Shown here piece by piece: positions 1 through 10,896 of a stretch of 64,000 nucleotides of DNA. Every line of letters begins with the position of its first letter. The stretch's first letter is position 1. Source of the stretch: Coleophoma eucalyptorum (lineage: Eukaryota > Ascomycota > Leotiomycetes > Helotiales > Dermateaceae); assembly GCA_026120035.1 (NCBI GenBank), contig JALRME010000018.1, positions 434,001 through 498,000 on the forward strand, in the 5' to 3' direction. Below the pieces are notes generated by a model. The model made no database searches. It worked only from the letters and a program-made list of their open reading frames with translations, and was not told where the DNA came from. The position numbers were made by a program, and so were the translations under genes.

Positions 1-296
1 TCAATACATTACAGAATTATATATAAATTATTCTATCTTACAGACAAGTATACGTAATAGTAAAGTCAGCGTGATTCTTACATATTTTGGTCAAAAATAT
101 CACATGACTCATACGCGAATGCGCATCGTCAGGTTGGGCTTTCACCCCTCAGCTGTCTTTCGGTGAGAGAAGGCAATGAGCTTAACTATCACCGTTAGTG
201 TATACAGCTGACTTCTCTAAAAAAATAGTCTGGCCAGGTTCAGTGATACAAAATCAATTTCATACTATATCAAACTGCCTACCTGGGATAACTCAA

Positions 297-1365
297 ATGA
301 CAAAAGGGCGTGAGCACGAGAAGGGAAAGATTATCCCGCCAGTGAGTTTGATTTCTCGAAATCATGTCTACCTTTTCTTTCTATATCGACGTAGCTAACT
401 CGCAAATCATGTTAGCCACCACCTCGTCCTTTTGATTTTGAGACACGTTGGGCAAACTTGGCCGTGGAGATCCAAGCCTTGCTCGCCGGTGAGGCCGTTT
501 CTCTTAGTTACACCGCGCTGCACAGGATTGTGCATAGTTGTACATTGAATAAACTAGACGACCAGCTATGTGATCGCATTAATGGTGTGGTCAAAGATTA
601 TCTCGTAGAAAAGGTGCAACCAGACATTGTGGGGCTTGCCACGGCTAGTAATGCTCTGCGACTGCAGGCCGGTGGTAGATATCCACTTTCGAATTCGAGG
701 CGTCTTGCTGGAGAAGTTCTTCTGAAGGAAGTGGTACAGGTCTGGAAAGGTCACGACATGCGCTTGGGTCTGCTTTCATCCTTTACTTATTACCTCTTCA
801 GCAGGGTACGTCACTCCTTATGTTGATATTCTAGTCTGGTGCTTATTATTTGAAGGAGGAGAATCAATCTCGATTACCTATTGCTAGTTTGACTTTCTGG
901 GACTGTCTCCTGAGCTGTCCGTTACGTGGCGAAACGAGTCCAGGTGCCACGGTGGCCAGGGAACTGCAAGACATCATTCTTGATCAAATTTGGTTGGATC
1001 GTATTGGCGACATCATTGAAAGATCTTATGTTCAGTCTTACTTAAGATATCTACAGGAACGCTATAACCCTGAGTCTGAGAAAGAGCAAAATACTGTATA
1101 CCTGACGAATTTCGAGGTTGATTTCCTGCAAGCGAGTCGTGAATTTTATCGTAGTGAGGGAGTTATATGGAAGCGTAACCTGAGTCCGAACTCATACTCT
1201 CGCTATGAAAAGAGAAGAATTGCCGAGGAGCAAGAACGGTGCCGGTCTATGTTACCAGAATCAACAACTACAAAGACGTTGGAGATTGTGGAAAAAGAGT
1301 TGAGCGCGGAGTCGGCACTAAGCGATAAGATGGCCGCCCTGGATTTAAAAAGCCAGACGGGATAA
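297..1365 (+). CDS. Truncated cullin (N-terminal half only), cullin-3-like
   Basis: Proposed exons are 297-341, 416-805 and 856-1365 (about 314 aa). Intron 1 (342-415) has a GTGAGT donor, a GCTAAC branch-like site and a TTAG acceptor. It joins a basic leader to RPFDFETRWANLAVEIQ, which fits the first cullin repeat. Later blocks also fit, such as VYLTNFEVDFLQASREFYRS followed by a glutamate- and arginine-rich helix and LPEST. In cullin-3 this part binds the BTB adaptor, while the C-terminal half binds Rbx1 and carries the Nedd8 lysine. Here the frame stops after about one third of a normal cullin and nothing cullin-like follows to 2277. Intron 2 is uncertain: the acceptor could be at 834 (a 29-nt intron, unusually short) or at 855 (50 nt, AAG acceptor). 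Both keep frame. It may be a decaying duplicate or an expressed adaptor-binding fragment. Confidence 0.6.
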
Positions 1366-2277
1366 TTCGTTACTGTATTGACCCTTTAGAAGCGACTATA
1401 GCGTTTAGGATCTAGAAGTATGATGATATCCAGATTTTGCGAATGAACTACAGTAGTTTTTAATAACCCAGTAAAATTTGTAATAAATCGGTAGAGTTGG
1501 TGGCTACAAAGCCAACCCCGATGTTAAATGGGCATCAATCTTGGCTTGATGGATTAGTGAACGCGATTAGAGTGTTCAAGACTACGTAGACAAATTACAC
1601 ATTAATTATTCGTGCAGTATTAACAGGGTCGCATCCTATATCGTGAATATAGGTGATTCTAGTTTGACGCCTTTAAGATGCTAAGCTATTCGTCTGTCCT
1701 CAGTAATATTCCTCCGCTAAATGGACCAAATGCCATGAGAAAATTCTAGCTTAGAGATGATAACATAAAGAGACAAGTAGAATAGTCAGGTGAGTTTCTC
1801 TTTGTCGAGTTATGAATAGCTCTAGCATAGATCAGGTAAAATATCGAGTCGGCCACTCTACTGTAATTACTACTCATTTCAATTAGTCATTCTGTTATGT
1901 TTATAGATCGAGCAGATCCAGTCTGCACCATGCCGTTGTGCATTAAGCCTTCTGTCTACAAAATACTGTATATGGGGTGTATAGAGAGTCTGTGGCTCTA
2001 CCTGTAGCTCCCGATGTTAAAATGTGCATTACACAATAGCATCAAGAAGTAGATTGGAAGTAAACTTCATACAAGACTTGAAAAGCTATCACTGGTAAAG
2101 ACTTTCAATTATGTTAGCATTAAGAAGATATCGAATCTCCTAAGTGACATGTACTTTAGTAGCAAGATATATATAGCCCTAGTCATAAGCTTGACATTTC
2201 GTTCAATGCCTTCAAGTTTTTTCTGAAAGGAATGCGGACGTGGACGAGTTCAAAAAGTGTAGAAATGTGAAGAAGCA
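1366..2277. other. Intergenic, no gene seen
   Basis: AT-rich DNA with stops in all frames. I see no continuation of the cullin coding sequence, no tRNA and no clear repeat. Confidence 0.6.
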
Positions 2278-3684
2278 TCAAGCAAGAATAGAAGGAATCA
2301 AAGTCTCAGTGAACGCCCACAGTAGACTGGAATCCTGAGTATGGAAAGCTCCACCGGTATACCATGTCCTTCTTTGACCTTGCAATGCGATCAGCTTCTT
2401 ATAGAAGCCGCTCTTGATCTCTTTGGCCGATACATGACACTCGAATGGTGTATGGCTATAGAAGACAGCCAGTTCCGGTTCGGCATTCTCATTCTTGCCC
2501 ACGACTTGCAGACGCTTTGTAGCTGCCAATATATCTTGCTTGACAAACGTGTCATCCAAGGTATCGGCACTACCATACTTGACGTTGACAAGCCCTGGAA
2601 TTCCAGTCTGAGACAAACTATAAATACCCGGTAAAGCGGCCAAGTTGTATAGCGTATCTGTGCCGATGTTGTTCACTGAAGTGTTGTCCGGGATCCCAGA
2701 GTTGCGGATCACGCCGGTGTAGTAGCCGGTATTCTTGAATTTCCGAAAGAGCTCCCTCTCATTGTGGCTCAGATCGAACCCGTGGAGATTCCTCAGTTTT
2801 GGTGGGATGGTGAAGACGATCTTTTTGCACTGCAAATGTACACTTTTGGTCGGTGTACTAACCACGATTGTAGCGTGGTCTCTGCCTGAGCGGTCCATGG
2901 CCCTTATGGTACTGTTCAGATACACGTCATTCCCGAGAACTGCCAGAGCGGATTGGTAAAGCAGACTGTTGTCGTGCAGTTTCGTGGTAAGAAACCCTCC
3001 AGTGGCAATCAAATGAAGAATGTCAGAGCCAAAGTTTTTAAAAACGTAAAGTGTTGGCAAAGACAAGATGTCACCAAGTCCTTGGGCGAAGGTGAAAATG
3101 AAGGGCATAGCTGATTGAAGGGAGTATTTCTCAACAAAATCCCCAAACGAGAGTAACAAGTCTTCTGGCACAGGGTATGAGAGGTCAAATCCGGTTTCGA
3201 CGTAAGGGTATTTAGCAAGTTGAGCCCCATAGCCTGCTAAACCAGCTGTCGGGTCACCGGGCGTATAGCTCGAGTCTATAGCACCAGTCTGGAGGTCGCT
3301 ATACTCAGTAATACTGCCGCTCGTCAAAGCTCCGACTGTAGCGAGAGAGACGTTGAGTCTGGCAAAATAATCGAGGACGAGACTCGTGTTGTGGAAGACA
3401 ACAACTCCAACATTCGTAGGAAATCCTGTGACAGGATCAATGTATGTCTGAGTATGGCCTCCAAGTTGATCGGCTTTTTCGATTACAGCTATTGACTTCC
3501 CTGCATCTTTGAGGCGAATTGCTGCATAGGTCCCTGTTGAGCCACCACCAATCACGCAGACGTCCCGGGAAATTGTGTCAACAACTTCGTAAGGTTTTCC
3601 ATTGACATTGCAAGTACTGAGAGTATATCCACAAGAGAAAAGTGCAGTAGCACTAGTCAGAATAAATGAAGGGAAATATTTCAT
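2278..3684 (-). CDS. Secreted FAD-dependent amine-oxidase-like oxidoreductase (CpaO-like)
   Basis: A single exon encodes 468 aa. Residues 1-22 form a hydrophobic signal peptide, so the protein probably enters the secretory pathway or is extracellular. A dinucleotide-binding Rossmann motif follows (CVIGGGSTGTYAA, about residues 43-55). The next block, VIEKADQLGGHTQTY, is the usual second part of the FAD site in the flavin amine oxidase/NAD(P)-binding superfamily. Length and layout match fungal proteins annotated as FAD-dependent oxidoreductases related to beta-cyclopiazonate dehydrogenase. The substrate cannot be read from sequence. No biosynthetic neighbours are evident, so a cyclopiazonate role should not be assumed. 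The C-terminal part (YTGGAF...LLWAFTE) resembles the closing FAD-contact region of the family. Confidence 0.85.
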   Translation of the reverse strand: MKYFPSFILTSATALFSCGYTLSTCNVNGKPYEVVDTISRDVCVIGGGSTGTYAAIRLKDAGKSIAVIEKADQLGGHTQTYIDPVTGFPTNVGVVVFHNTSLVLDYFARLNVSLATVGALTSGSITEYSDLQTGAIDSSYTPGDPTAGLAGYGAQLAKYPYVETGFDLSYPVPEDLLLSFGDFVEKYSLQSAMPFIFTFAQGLGDILSLPTLYVFKNFGSDILHLIATGGFLTTKLHDNSLLYQSALAVLGNDVYLNSTIRAMDRSGRDHATIVVSTPTKSVHLQCKKIVFTIPPKLRNLHGFDLSHNERELFRKFKNTGYYTGVIRNSGIPDNTSVNNIGTDTLYNLAALPGIYSLSQTGIPGLVNVKYGSADTLDDTFVKQDILAATKRLQVVGKNENAEPELAVFYSHTPFECHVSAKEIKSGFYKKLIALQGQRRTWYTGGAFHTQDSSLLWAFTETLIPSILA

Positions 3685-4987
3685 GTTGGATCAAATTATC
3701 CTTGAAAAAGAGGATGACAGTTGATAAAAGTTGGCAGCGAACAATAAGATGGAAAGCCAGTTGAGGAAAGTCAGCCCATATATCTGGGCTCGTATTTTGC
3801 TCCGTCCAGGTCGGCAACGTCTCACTTGACTTTAAAGGCCTCAAGGTTGAGACAAGAGTTATGAAGGATCCTGGAAGTTAATTGCTCACCGACGGGGAAG
3901 GGTTTGCGGTAAATAGCTGCAGCTCCTCTTTCCACCATCTTCCAAGGCTGATAAAACATGGCGGCATTGTCAAGAAATGTCAATTCAATTGGCCTGTTAG
4001 CTCAGAACGTCAGCTTGTGCCGGAGAGGGGATCTCTTAGCTGGGGATTGTGGCTGCGCGTGGCTGGAATAGTTACAGTCTAAGTCAAGTAGTCCATTCAC
4101 CATGGCCGTACAAGGATAATAATAAGCAAGTGAGAAAGTACAACTGGAGAATACAATTGCCTGGAAATACGAGCACATCCTTAGTCAGATAATTCGTGCA
4201 AATGTACTCGTGCTGTGGCGCATGTAAGGTATTTTGTCCTTTCCGTATGAGGGCTGCGGAGAAGAGAGCACCACGTCACAAGCCACCTGTAGAGCTTGAT
4301 ATTAAATCCAAAGGAAGGCTGGAGGAGATCCAAGAACAAGAACGAAGAAGTTTTCTGGTCGAAAATAGAGCCGCGCACCAGCTCTAGCCGTTATTATTAG
4401 AACGGCACGTATCTCTGGCGTGTGGAAAGGGAAAGGAAATGTGATATGAAGTCAACTTAAGAGTGTTGTGCTTAAGGTAGGATAATGAGTAATCCGCGGC
4501 AGCGAGCTAGCAGAACGACTAAAGCATAATCATGACACTGTACCTTCGTACTGTTTCCCTAACCTATCACAGATGCCTGATAGAGATCGAGAAAGCCAAA
4601 GCTTCCTTTTGGCTTTTGACCACACAACCCATTAATTGTGCCAACGCTTTCCGCTCTGCTGCATGACTGGAGATTGGATATAGAGTTTGAAATTCGGTGG
4701 TGTTCATACGAGTAAGTATCATTTGGGAAGGAGGCGTGTCTATCTGTCGTGGTTGCATGGGCTTTTGGACCAAGCATTTTCTTGTTATTGAAACCTAATC
4801 ATAGAAGGCGCAATAAAGCGCATACATTTCTGAGACTCGATTAGCAGAGGACGGGTAGAAAGGGCTATTTCAGGATGTTCCCGAGCTGCATGCAACGTTG
4901 AATATATCACCACGGGAATTCATTGGATTCAAATCTCAATTATCTCCCGACACAAAACATATACAGTGCGCCCTTCCCGGTTCTATC
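3685..4987. other. Intergenic, no supported gene
   Basis: About 1.3 kb between the 5' end of the secreted oxidoreductase and the 3' end of the complex I gene. It contains only short frames. One 63-aa frame at 4196-4387 has several cysteines near its start but no recognisable domain. It should hold the oxidoreductase promoter. Confidence 0.5.
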
Positions 4988-6021
4988 CTACAGATCCTTT
5001 CGGAAGATCTCAATTCCCGGAGGCTCGCCCGTCAGGCTCGTCAATCCCTGGCTATTCTCACACGTCTTCCTTCCGCTCATTGGGCCCGGCGCTGGAATCT
5101 TGACACCAGCCTTATTGTATATTTTGCCGGAGTCCACTCCTACATCTGCGCCACTCTTCACATTGGCGTCCTCCCCGGTCAAAGCTCCCTTGCCAGCCTC
5201 AACATTTGGACTTGATGAAGTCGTCTCGACATCCTTGGCGCTTTCGGCGAGAGCTGTCAAGAGTGTGACAACACTTTCGGGTGTAAGGTCCTCGTAGAAA
5301 TCGTCATTGATCTGAACCATAGGCGCGTTGACACAAGCGCCAAGACATTCGACTTCGATGTAGGTAAAAAGACCATCTTTCGTAGTGTGACCTGGAGTAA
5401 TGCCCAAGTGCTTATTGATAGCTTTAACAATGGCATCGCTACCACACCCTCCAAGTTGGCAAGGCGTCTGTTGGGCACATTTAGTACCCGGCTCATATAT
5501 CTGGGAATTTATCATTGCTACTCACCGTCGTGCAGACCTGTACGTGCCACTTTCCGACCGGCGTCCGGTTGTACATGGTGTAGAACGAAGCAACCTCATA
5601 GACACGCATAGGAGGCATCTCCAGTAACCGTGCAACCTCGTTCATGACGCTCAAGCTCGTGAATCCATGTTGCCTTTGACCGAGATCGAGGATGGGCATA
5701 ACGGCAGCTTTTTTGTACTGAGGTGGGTATCGCTTCAGGATCTCCTCAATGAGCTTGTTGTTCTGCTCGTTGAACTTGAATGGAATGTTGGCATTGTTTT
5801 CGGGGGTATCTCGATGCTACAGGAAATGCTATCAGTCTGCTGCAAGCTCTAGAAGTTTGGGAAAAGGGTGAGCAACATGCTCGGTGGGCGGAACTCACAA
5901 CCATGAGGACATCACTGCCAAACCTCGACGATGCGACGAATGATCTGCATTGGAATCGCGAAGCTACACGAGCAGGTCTAAATGCTGACCGGAGCAGTCT
6001 TGGAGTAAGTTTGGATGCCAT
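4988..6021 (-). CDS. nuo-24: NADH:ubiquinone oxidoreductase 24-kDa subunit (complex I, NDUFV2/NuoE family)
   Basis: Exons 6021-5899, 5816-5526 and 5467-4988 join in frame to about 297 aa. Introns have GTGAGT donors and TAG/CAG acceptors. The N-terminus is arginine- and serine-rich, as in mitochondrial presequences. The mature part starts near [20 protein letters not shown]. The thioredoxin-fold [2Fe-2S] site is complete: C136 and C141 (CTTTPC) plus C179 and C183 (CLGAC). The protein sits in the matrix arm of complex I beside the 51-kDa flavoprotein and holds cluster N1a. An acidic, Ser/Gly-rich insert (about residues 220-255) precedes the conserved C-terminal block ([15 protein letters not shown]). 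The start at 6021 gives the typical presequence. An upstream in-frame ATG at 6042 would add 7 residues. Confidence 0.92.
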
Positions 6022-6328
6022 TGTCGCGGTGGGAGGGCGCAATGGCTGTTTCGAGGTCGTGAGGTTCGGTGTTTGGATACTGGTGCATTTAAAATCTTAA
6101 GCCTTGAAACTGAGGCATCATCCGTAATCAACCTTTATAGCAATGTGATTGGCCCAAAAGATGTCATCTCAGCACATCCAGCAAGAACGCCTGGGAGACA
6201 TTTGCAAGCAGTTTTTATTTGAAGATTAAAATCTGAAGAATATCAAGTGCTAACTTCTCCGATGAAATTATACTGGCCTAAATCAGGAGGTCCTTCTCCC
6301 ATGTCTACGAAATATCTCTACGACGCTA

Positions 6329-7245
6329 CTACTTCACCAAGACTCCTCCAACATGAGGCAGCATATGGTAAATTGGTTCTTCAGCGGGCTGTTTTAAATC
6401 TATCTTACTCCATTCCCCAGCTTCTCTTAAATTTTTCTCTGTATTTCTTGTGATACTACACCCTCCTAGGAAATGTGGCCAGACTAAGTCAATGGCAGCT
6501 GATGTATCTCTGTAAGTATTTGTACTCGGCAGCGTCTGAACATAGTACTAGCAGGACGGTTTAGTACTAACCTTGATACATGGCAATAATGCCCTTTTGT
6601 TTTGTGACCACATGCTCGTACAGAATCCATTTACCACCATTTGGTTTCAGGTACTGATAAAGCTCGCGAATCATATCTCGCTGGTTAGGAACACTACACA
6701 AACACTGAATAGTAAGGATTGTATCGATGCTCTCTAACTGAATGCCGTATTTACTCAAGTCTTCAACGCCCATAGGGACAATCTCATAGATGTCGACGAG
6801 ACCGGCTTCTTTAATATGTTCCCGCAGGCGTGCGTGGTGGTCAGCATTGGGTTCAACGCCATAGACTTTGGTAAGTTTAGAGCTGTCTAATAAATCAAGC
6901 CACTCTCCTGTTCCCGGACCTGAACTGGATCAGTAATAGATAGCGATCAAAAAAACATAAAATATCACGCCAAGGCATCTTACCAATATCCAAGACAACT
7001 CCGCTGACATCAGGAGTGAGAAGTTTGACCCTGTCCCGACCAGGACCCTGTGCCATTTGTGGACCGTATATTGCCCAGAATCTAGCAAACCAAACGTCTT
7101 TGAACTTGGAAATAGAAAGTAAAGTGTCAAATCGTAAGTGTATCAGAAGGGAGAAGAAGGTCATGATTCCATATCTTCCCACGAGGGCAAGGAACATGAT
7201 CGGGTCAATGATGTACATTGCAACATCCCGAGTTTTATCGAACAT
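6329..7245 (-). CDS. SAM-dependent methyltransferase, METTL7-like, membrane-anchored
   Basis: Exons 7245-6984, 6919-6572 and 6498-6329 join in frame to 259 aa. Intron donors are GTAAGA and GTTAGT, with CAG acceptors. Residues 11-37 are hydrophobic and probably a membrane anchor. The SAM-binding motif I, DIGPGTGEW (residues 86-94), is split by intron 1. The acidic end of strand 2 is VYGVEPNADHHARL. Motif IV is near DTILTIQCLCSVPNQ, followed by LKPNGGKWILYEHV. The last exon supplies the family tail (VWPHFLGGCSITRNTE...GVLVK). Together these fit Methyltransf_11 proteins of the METTL7/UbiE-like type found on ER or lipid droplets. The methyl acceptor is unknown. The start is the first ATG of the open frame. 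The 307-nt gap 6022-6328 to the complex I gene holds nothing recognisable. Confidence 0.82.
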
Positions 7246-7473
7246 GATGGCAGCTATATGTGAAGCAATAAATGATGTGAGTGGATTCGGTAGAATAGAT
7301 GGCTGAATGAAGGTGGGCGACCAACATTTATATGGCCTGGGGACATCGGTGCACGGTCTAACCTAAGCAATATTAGTGCCGAGCCTCTGCACTTTGCCAT
7401 TGGTTGTATCTGAACATCATTCAAGAATTGATTTGATATCAATTGGTGCGAGCCTGGCTGCACATCCTACTAA

Positions 7474-10400
7474 TTACATGCGACTTTTCTCGCCCTTGGG
7501 CATCTTTCTATCTTCCAATGCCTCCAGGTCCTTCTTTTTATGGAAATGTGGTGCAGCTTCATGTAGCCATTCCGGCTTGATGGGCAAACAACTTCGCATA
7601 TACTCCTTCGTGGTTTGTACCAATTCGTAATATATAACCATTTTGATCGGTGGATTCGAGTCCATAAGAACGGACGATGGATGAATGTACACCGTCGTAT
7701 TGTTCTTCACCGTACGATACGAATCTCCGCCTCGTTGAATCCTTGCGGCATTTGGAAAGAAACCTGCCGTGACTGCCTTCTGAATTGGCACAAGATCAGC
7801 AGCTCCCACAGATGAGAGTGTAACCTCAACACGCTCGCAAAGCTTTGCAAGCTGATCACGAACATCTCGGGCCCGCGTCAAAGACCTTTGTTGCAAAAAG
7901 TTCTCTTTTGACCACACAGGACTAAAGTCACTATCGACCCACTGGTTCCAGATGTTGAGGAGTGTAAGATGATCACCGCCTTCCTTAACAGTAAATCGTG
8001 CTCGTGCGCTATCGGCATGAATCTTCTTGTCTTTAGGCCGGAAGAACAATGCGGATGCTTCGGAGAGCATGGATACGATGGAGAGCACCTCTTCCACACA
8101 GCCAAGTTTGTCTGCGGCAAGGATTGCCTTCGCGAGCATGGGGTCTGTTGGGAATTCTGCCATCTGACGTCCCATCTTGGTAAGTTCTCCTTGATGGTTT
8201 AACGCTTGGAGCGCAAACAACTGATTCAGAGCTCCTATCAGCGTCTCAGTGGGAGGGGGGTCCATGAACTCGAATTCCAGCAAGTCATTGATTCCGAGAG
8301 ACTTGAGAAGTAATACCACACCATTGAGATTCGTGCGCTGAATCTCTGGCGTCGTCGACTCCTCCATCTCATTCATGAATGCCCATTTGGTATATAGTCG
8401 GAAGCACTTCCCAGGTCCGACACGACCCGCACGACCACTTCTTTGATTTGCAGATGCTCGAGAACACGGTACTGCTACTAACTTGGACATGCCAGTAGCA
8501 GGATTGTAAATATTTTCTTTTACAAATCCAGGATCAATAACGTACACAATGCCGTCAATCGTCAAACTAGTCTCAGCAATATTTGTGGCTAGTACGACCT
8601 TTCGGGCACCATCTGGTGTTGGCTCGAAAATTTTGCTTTGTAATTCCGATGGTAGGTTTGCATAAATCGGGCATATGATAAGTTCGGGAACTCGGCTTCC
8701 AAGTTTCCTTGAAATTTCCGTGATGTTTTGCTCAGCTGCTTCGATCTCATCTTGTCCAGTAAGGAAAACAAGAATGTCTCCCTTGCCTTGAGTGGTATGA
8801 ATTTGAAAGACGGTTGTGATAGCCGCAGCTAGATAATTTGCTTCTGGCTGTGGCGTGTAGTGTATATCGACGGGATATCGTCGACCAGGAATATTGAAAA
8901 TGGGAGCATCGTCAAAATATTCTGCAAATTTTGCAGCGTTCATAGTAGCAGAGGAAATCAAAAGCTTCATCTCCGGTCTTTCCCGTGCGAGATCCTTAAC
9001 CAAGGCCAGTAGGATATCAGTATGAACGGTCCGTTCGTGAGCTTCATCAATCATGAGAGCTGAGTATCCGCCGAGATCTGGCTCAGTCATGAATTCTCTG
9101 AGTAACATACCATCGGTCATGTACTTGAGGATCGTTTTGTCGCTGGTAGAGTCTTCGAATCGAATGGAATAACCAACCTCGTTTCCGACTTTAACCCCCA
9201 TCTCATCTGCCACACGTGCAGCAACACTCATGGCCGCGACTCGACGAGGTTGTGTACATCCTACTTTTAGACCATCTTTTGTATAACCGGCCTCGTGAAG
9301 ATATTGTGGTAACTGTGTAGTTTTACCACTGCCTGTCTCTCCTACGATGACGAGAACCTGATACTGCTCCAGTGCCGCTAGAAATTGATCTCGATACTGG
9401 TATATGGGCAAACTCTTCCTCGTCTCCTCCATTGAAAGAGCTTTCTTCTCGGCAGCCTTAAGCTGCTCTGCTAGGAAACGTTCTTCCTTGTTCAAGCCCT
9501 TGCCTTCACCTGGCAACCTCGAGTCCATTACCCATTTGATACCCTGTTCTTCATCCAAGACGTAGTCATACTCCCCATTATCAACTCGTTCTGTGCTAGC
9601 AATTTGGGCCTTTGCCTTTGCTGCTTGCTCTCTTTCCCATTCTTCGTGCTCGGTAACGAACCTTTCTTGCCCATATTCATCTCGATCGACATACCGCTTG
9701 TACATAGCATCTTCCTTCTTTTTTCTATCGATCTTTCCTTTCTCGGTGATATAGTCCTCTGGCATAGCATAACCATCGAGATGGTCATCAATCCTCAAAC
9801 GTTCTTCCGCAATGCGCAAGACCTCACGGTTCTTTGCAAATTCAGCCTTCTCTTTCTCGGATAGTCGTACACCACTTCTTAGCTCCTCAGTCTCCTCGGC
9901 GACTTGCTTCCTCAGTAGTGCAAGTCTTTCGGTTTCGCGCTTCTTCAAGTACTCTTGTCTTGACCTTTCTCTTAGATCTGGCAATGCGGCACTTCGAGCT
10001 GCGGCATCTTCCGCCAGCCGTCTTCGTTGCGCAAGGACCTGACCTTCTTTGGTCGAAGATCTATCCTCCACCAGTTTTTTGGTCTTATCAGCATCTTTGG
10101 AGTGAAGACGTTTTGCGAACTCGTCTCTCTCGGCCAAGTCCCTCTGTCTTTCTCGTTCTGCAACAGCTTCCTCGGACATGTCCAGTTCTTGCTCAGGCTC
10201 ATGGTCGGTTTTCACCCTTTTTGATGCAGATTCTTGAAATTCTGGTTCCTCTTCGGAGACATACTCTTCGTCGCCCCATCGGTCCTCGAAATCTGCCTCG
10301 TTCGCTTCCCTTCGTCGTATAGTCTTGGATCGATATTCGGTCTCGCGCCGTGGAGATCGCTCTCGACTTCGATCACGGTCTCGGTCCCGGGTACTCTTCT

Positions 10401-10521
10401 CTCTCCTTGAGGAAGACCTGTCTCCGTGTCGGCGCTTTTCCTTCTTCTTTTCGACAACTTTGGCTGGGCCAAGATCCTCTTCTTCCATGGGAAGAAGTGC
10501 ATACTTCTTGGCGGCACCCAT
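7474..10521 (-). CDS. PRP2: DEAH-box pre-mRNA splicing helicase PRP2/Cdc28 (DHX16)
   Basis: An intron-free gene of 1015 aa, the usual size for the family. The first 300 residues are charged and low-complexity, rich in RSRE and KEKR, as in splicing factors. The segment YDYVLDEEQGIKWVMD (about residues 315-330) is typical of PRP2/DHX16 and separates it from PRP16, PRP22 and PRP43. The helicase core shows motif I GETGSGKTTQ (about 390), motif II DEAH (about 490), motif III SAT (about 523) and motif VI QRSGRAGR. Helicase-associated winged-helix/ratchet and OB-fold regions follow to near the C-terminus. The protein uses ATP to remodel the activated spliceosome before the first transesterification. 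It is divergent with the SCJ1-type gene across a 375-bp spacer. Confidence 0.95.
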   Translation of the reverse strand: MGAAKKYALLPMEEEDLGPAKVVEKKKEKRRHGDRSSSRREKSTRDRDRDRSRERSPRRETEYRSKTIRRREANEADFEDRWGDEEYVSEEEPEFQESASKRVKTDHEPEQELDMSEEAVAERERQRDLAERDEFAKRLHSKDADKTKKLVEDRSSTKEGQVLAQRRRLAEDAAARSAALPDLRERSRQEYLKKRETERLALLRKQVAEETEELRSGVRLSEKEKAEFAKNREVLRIAEERLRIDDHLDGYAMPEDYITEKGKIDRKKKEDAMYKRYVDRDEYGQERFVTEHEEWEREQAAKAKAQIASTERVDNGEYDYVLDEEQGIKWVMDSRLPGEGKGLNKEERFLAEQLKAAEKKALSMEETRKSLPIYQYRDQFLAALEQYQVLVIVGETGSGKTTQLPQYLHEAGYTKDGLKVGCTQPRRVAAMSVAARVADEMGVKVGNEVGYSIRFEDSTSDKTILKYMTDGMLLREFMTEPDLGGYSALMIDEAHERTVHTDILLALVKDLARERPEMKLLISSATMNAAKFAEYFDDAPIFNIPGRRYPVDIHYTPQPEANYLAAAITTVFQIHTTQGKGDILVFLTGQDEIEAAEQNITEISRKLGSRVPELIICPIYANLPSELQSKIFEPTPDGARKVVLATNIAETSLTIDGIVYVIDPGFVKENIYNPATGMSKLVAVPCSRASANQRSGRAGRVGPGKCFRLYTKWAFMNEMEESTTPEIQRTNLNGVVLLLKSLGINDLLEFEFMDPPPTETLIGALNQLFALQALNHQGELTKMGRQMAEFPTDPMLAKAILAADKLGCVEEVLSIVSMLSEASALFFRPKDKKIHADSARARFTVKEGGDHLTLLNIWNQWVDSDFSPVWSKENFLQQRSLTRARDVRDQLAKLCERVEVTLSSVGAADLVPIQKAVTAGFFPNAARIQRGGDSYRTVKNNTTVYIHPSSVLMDSNPPIKMVIYYELVQTTKEYMRSCLPIKPEWLHEAAPHFHKKKDLEALEDRKMPKGEKSRM

Positions 10522-10896
10522 GGTTTATGTATTTGATTAAGCAGTCTGGAGATGATAATTAGCCACAAAAAATATGCCGTGATACGAGAGGGTTACAAAC
10601 AGATGAGGCAGAGAAATGATGCGCTTGCTCGTGCTCAGAATAAGACTTCATCCAACGAGCCTAGGATTTATGCCTCAGGCCATTATCGGAAGCCGACATG
10701 CTAGATAGACCCCTTATCTAGAATGAATTTGACAGATTGTCTAACTTGAGATTATATTGGATTGCGAACGAACGAGTATTACTGTTCTTTCAACCTCCTC
10801 CTGCCATGCTATTCTAGTCTCTCCTTCATCCTACTTAAGCGTTTATGTCTTGTGAACTTTGAACTGCTTTGTACTAGTAGCGCATTTTTTGCCGCA
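10522..10896. promoter_or_regulatory. Shared divergent promoter region, PRP2 / SCJ1-type DnaJ
   Basis: A 375-bp spacer between two start codons on opposite strands must hold both promoters. The downstream ATG at 10897 has a good context (GCCGCAATG). I see no clear TATA box for either gene. Confidence 0.45.

Noticed and set aside
198..398. 66-aa plus-strand frame overlapping exon 1 of the cullin-like gene
   Set aside because: It uses a different frame from the spliced cullin model and has no domain.
4196..4387. 63-aa Cys-containing frame
   Set aside because: Cysteines only near the start, no family signature and no supporting promoter or splice sites.
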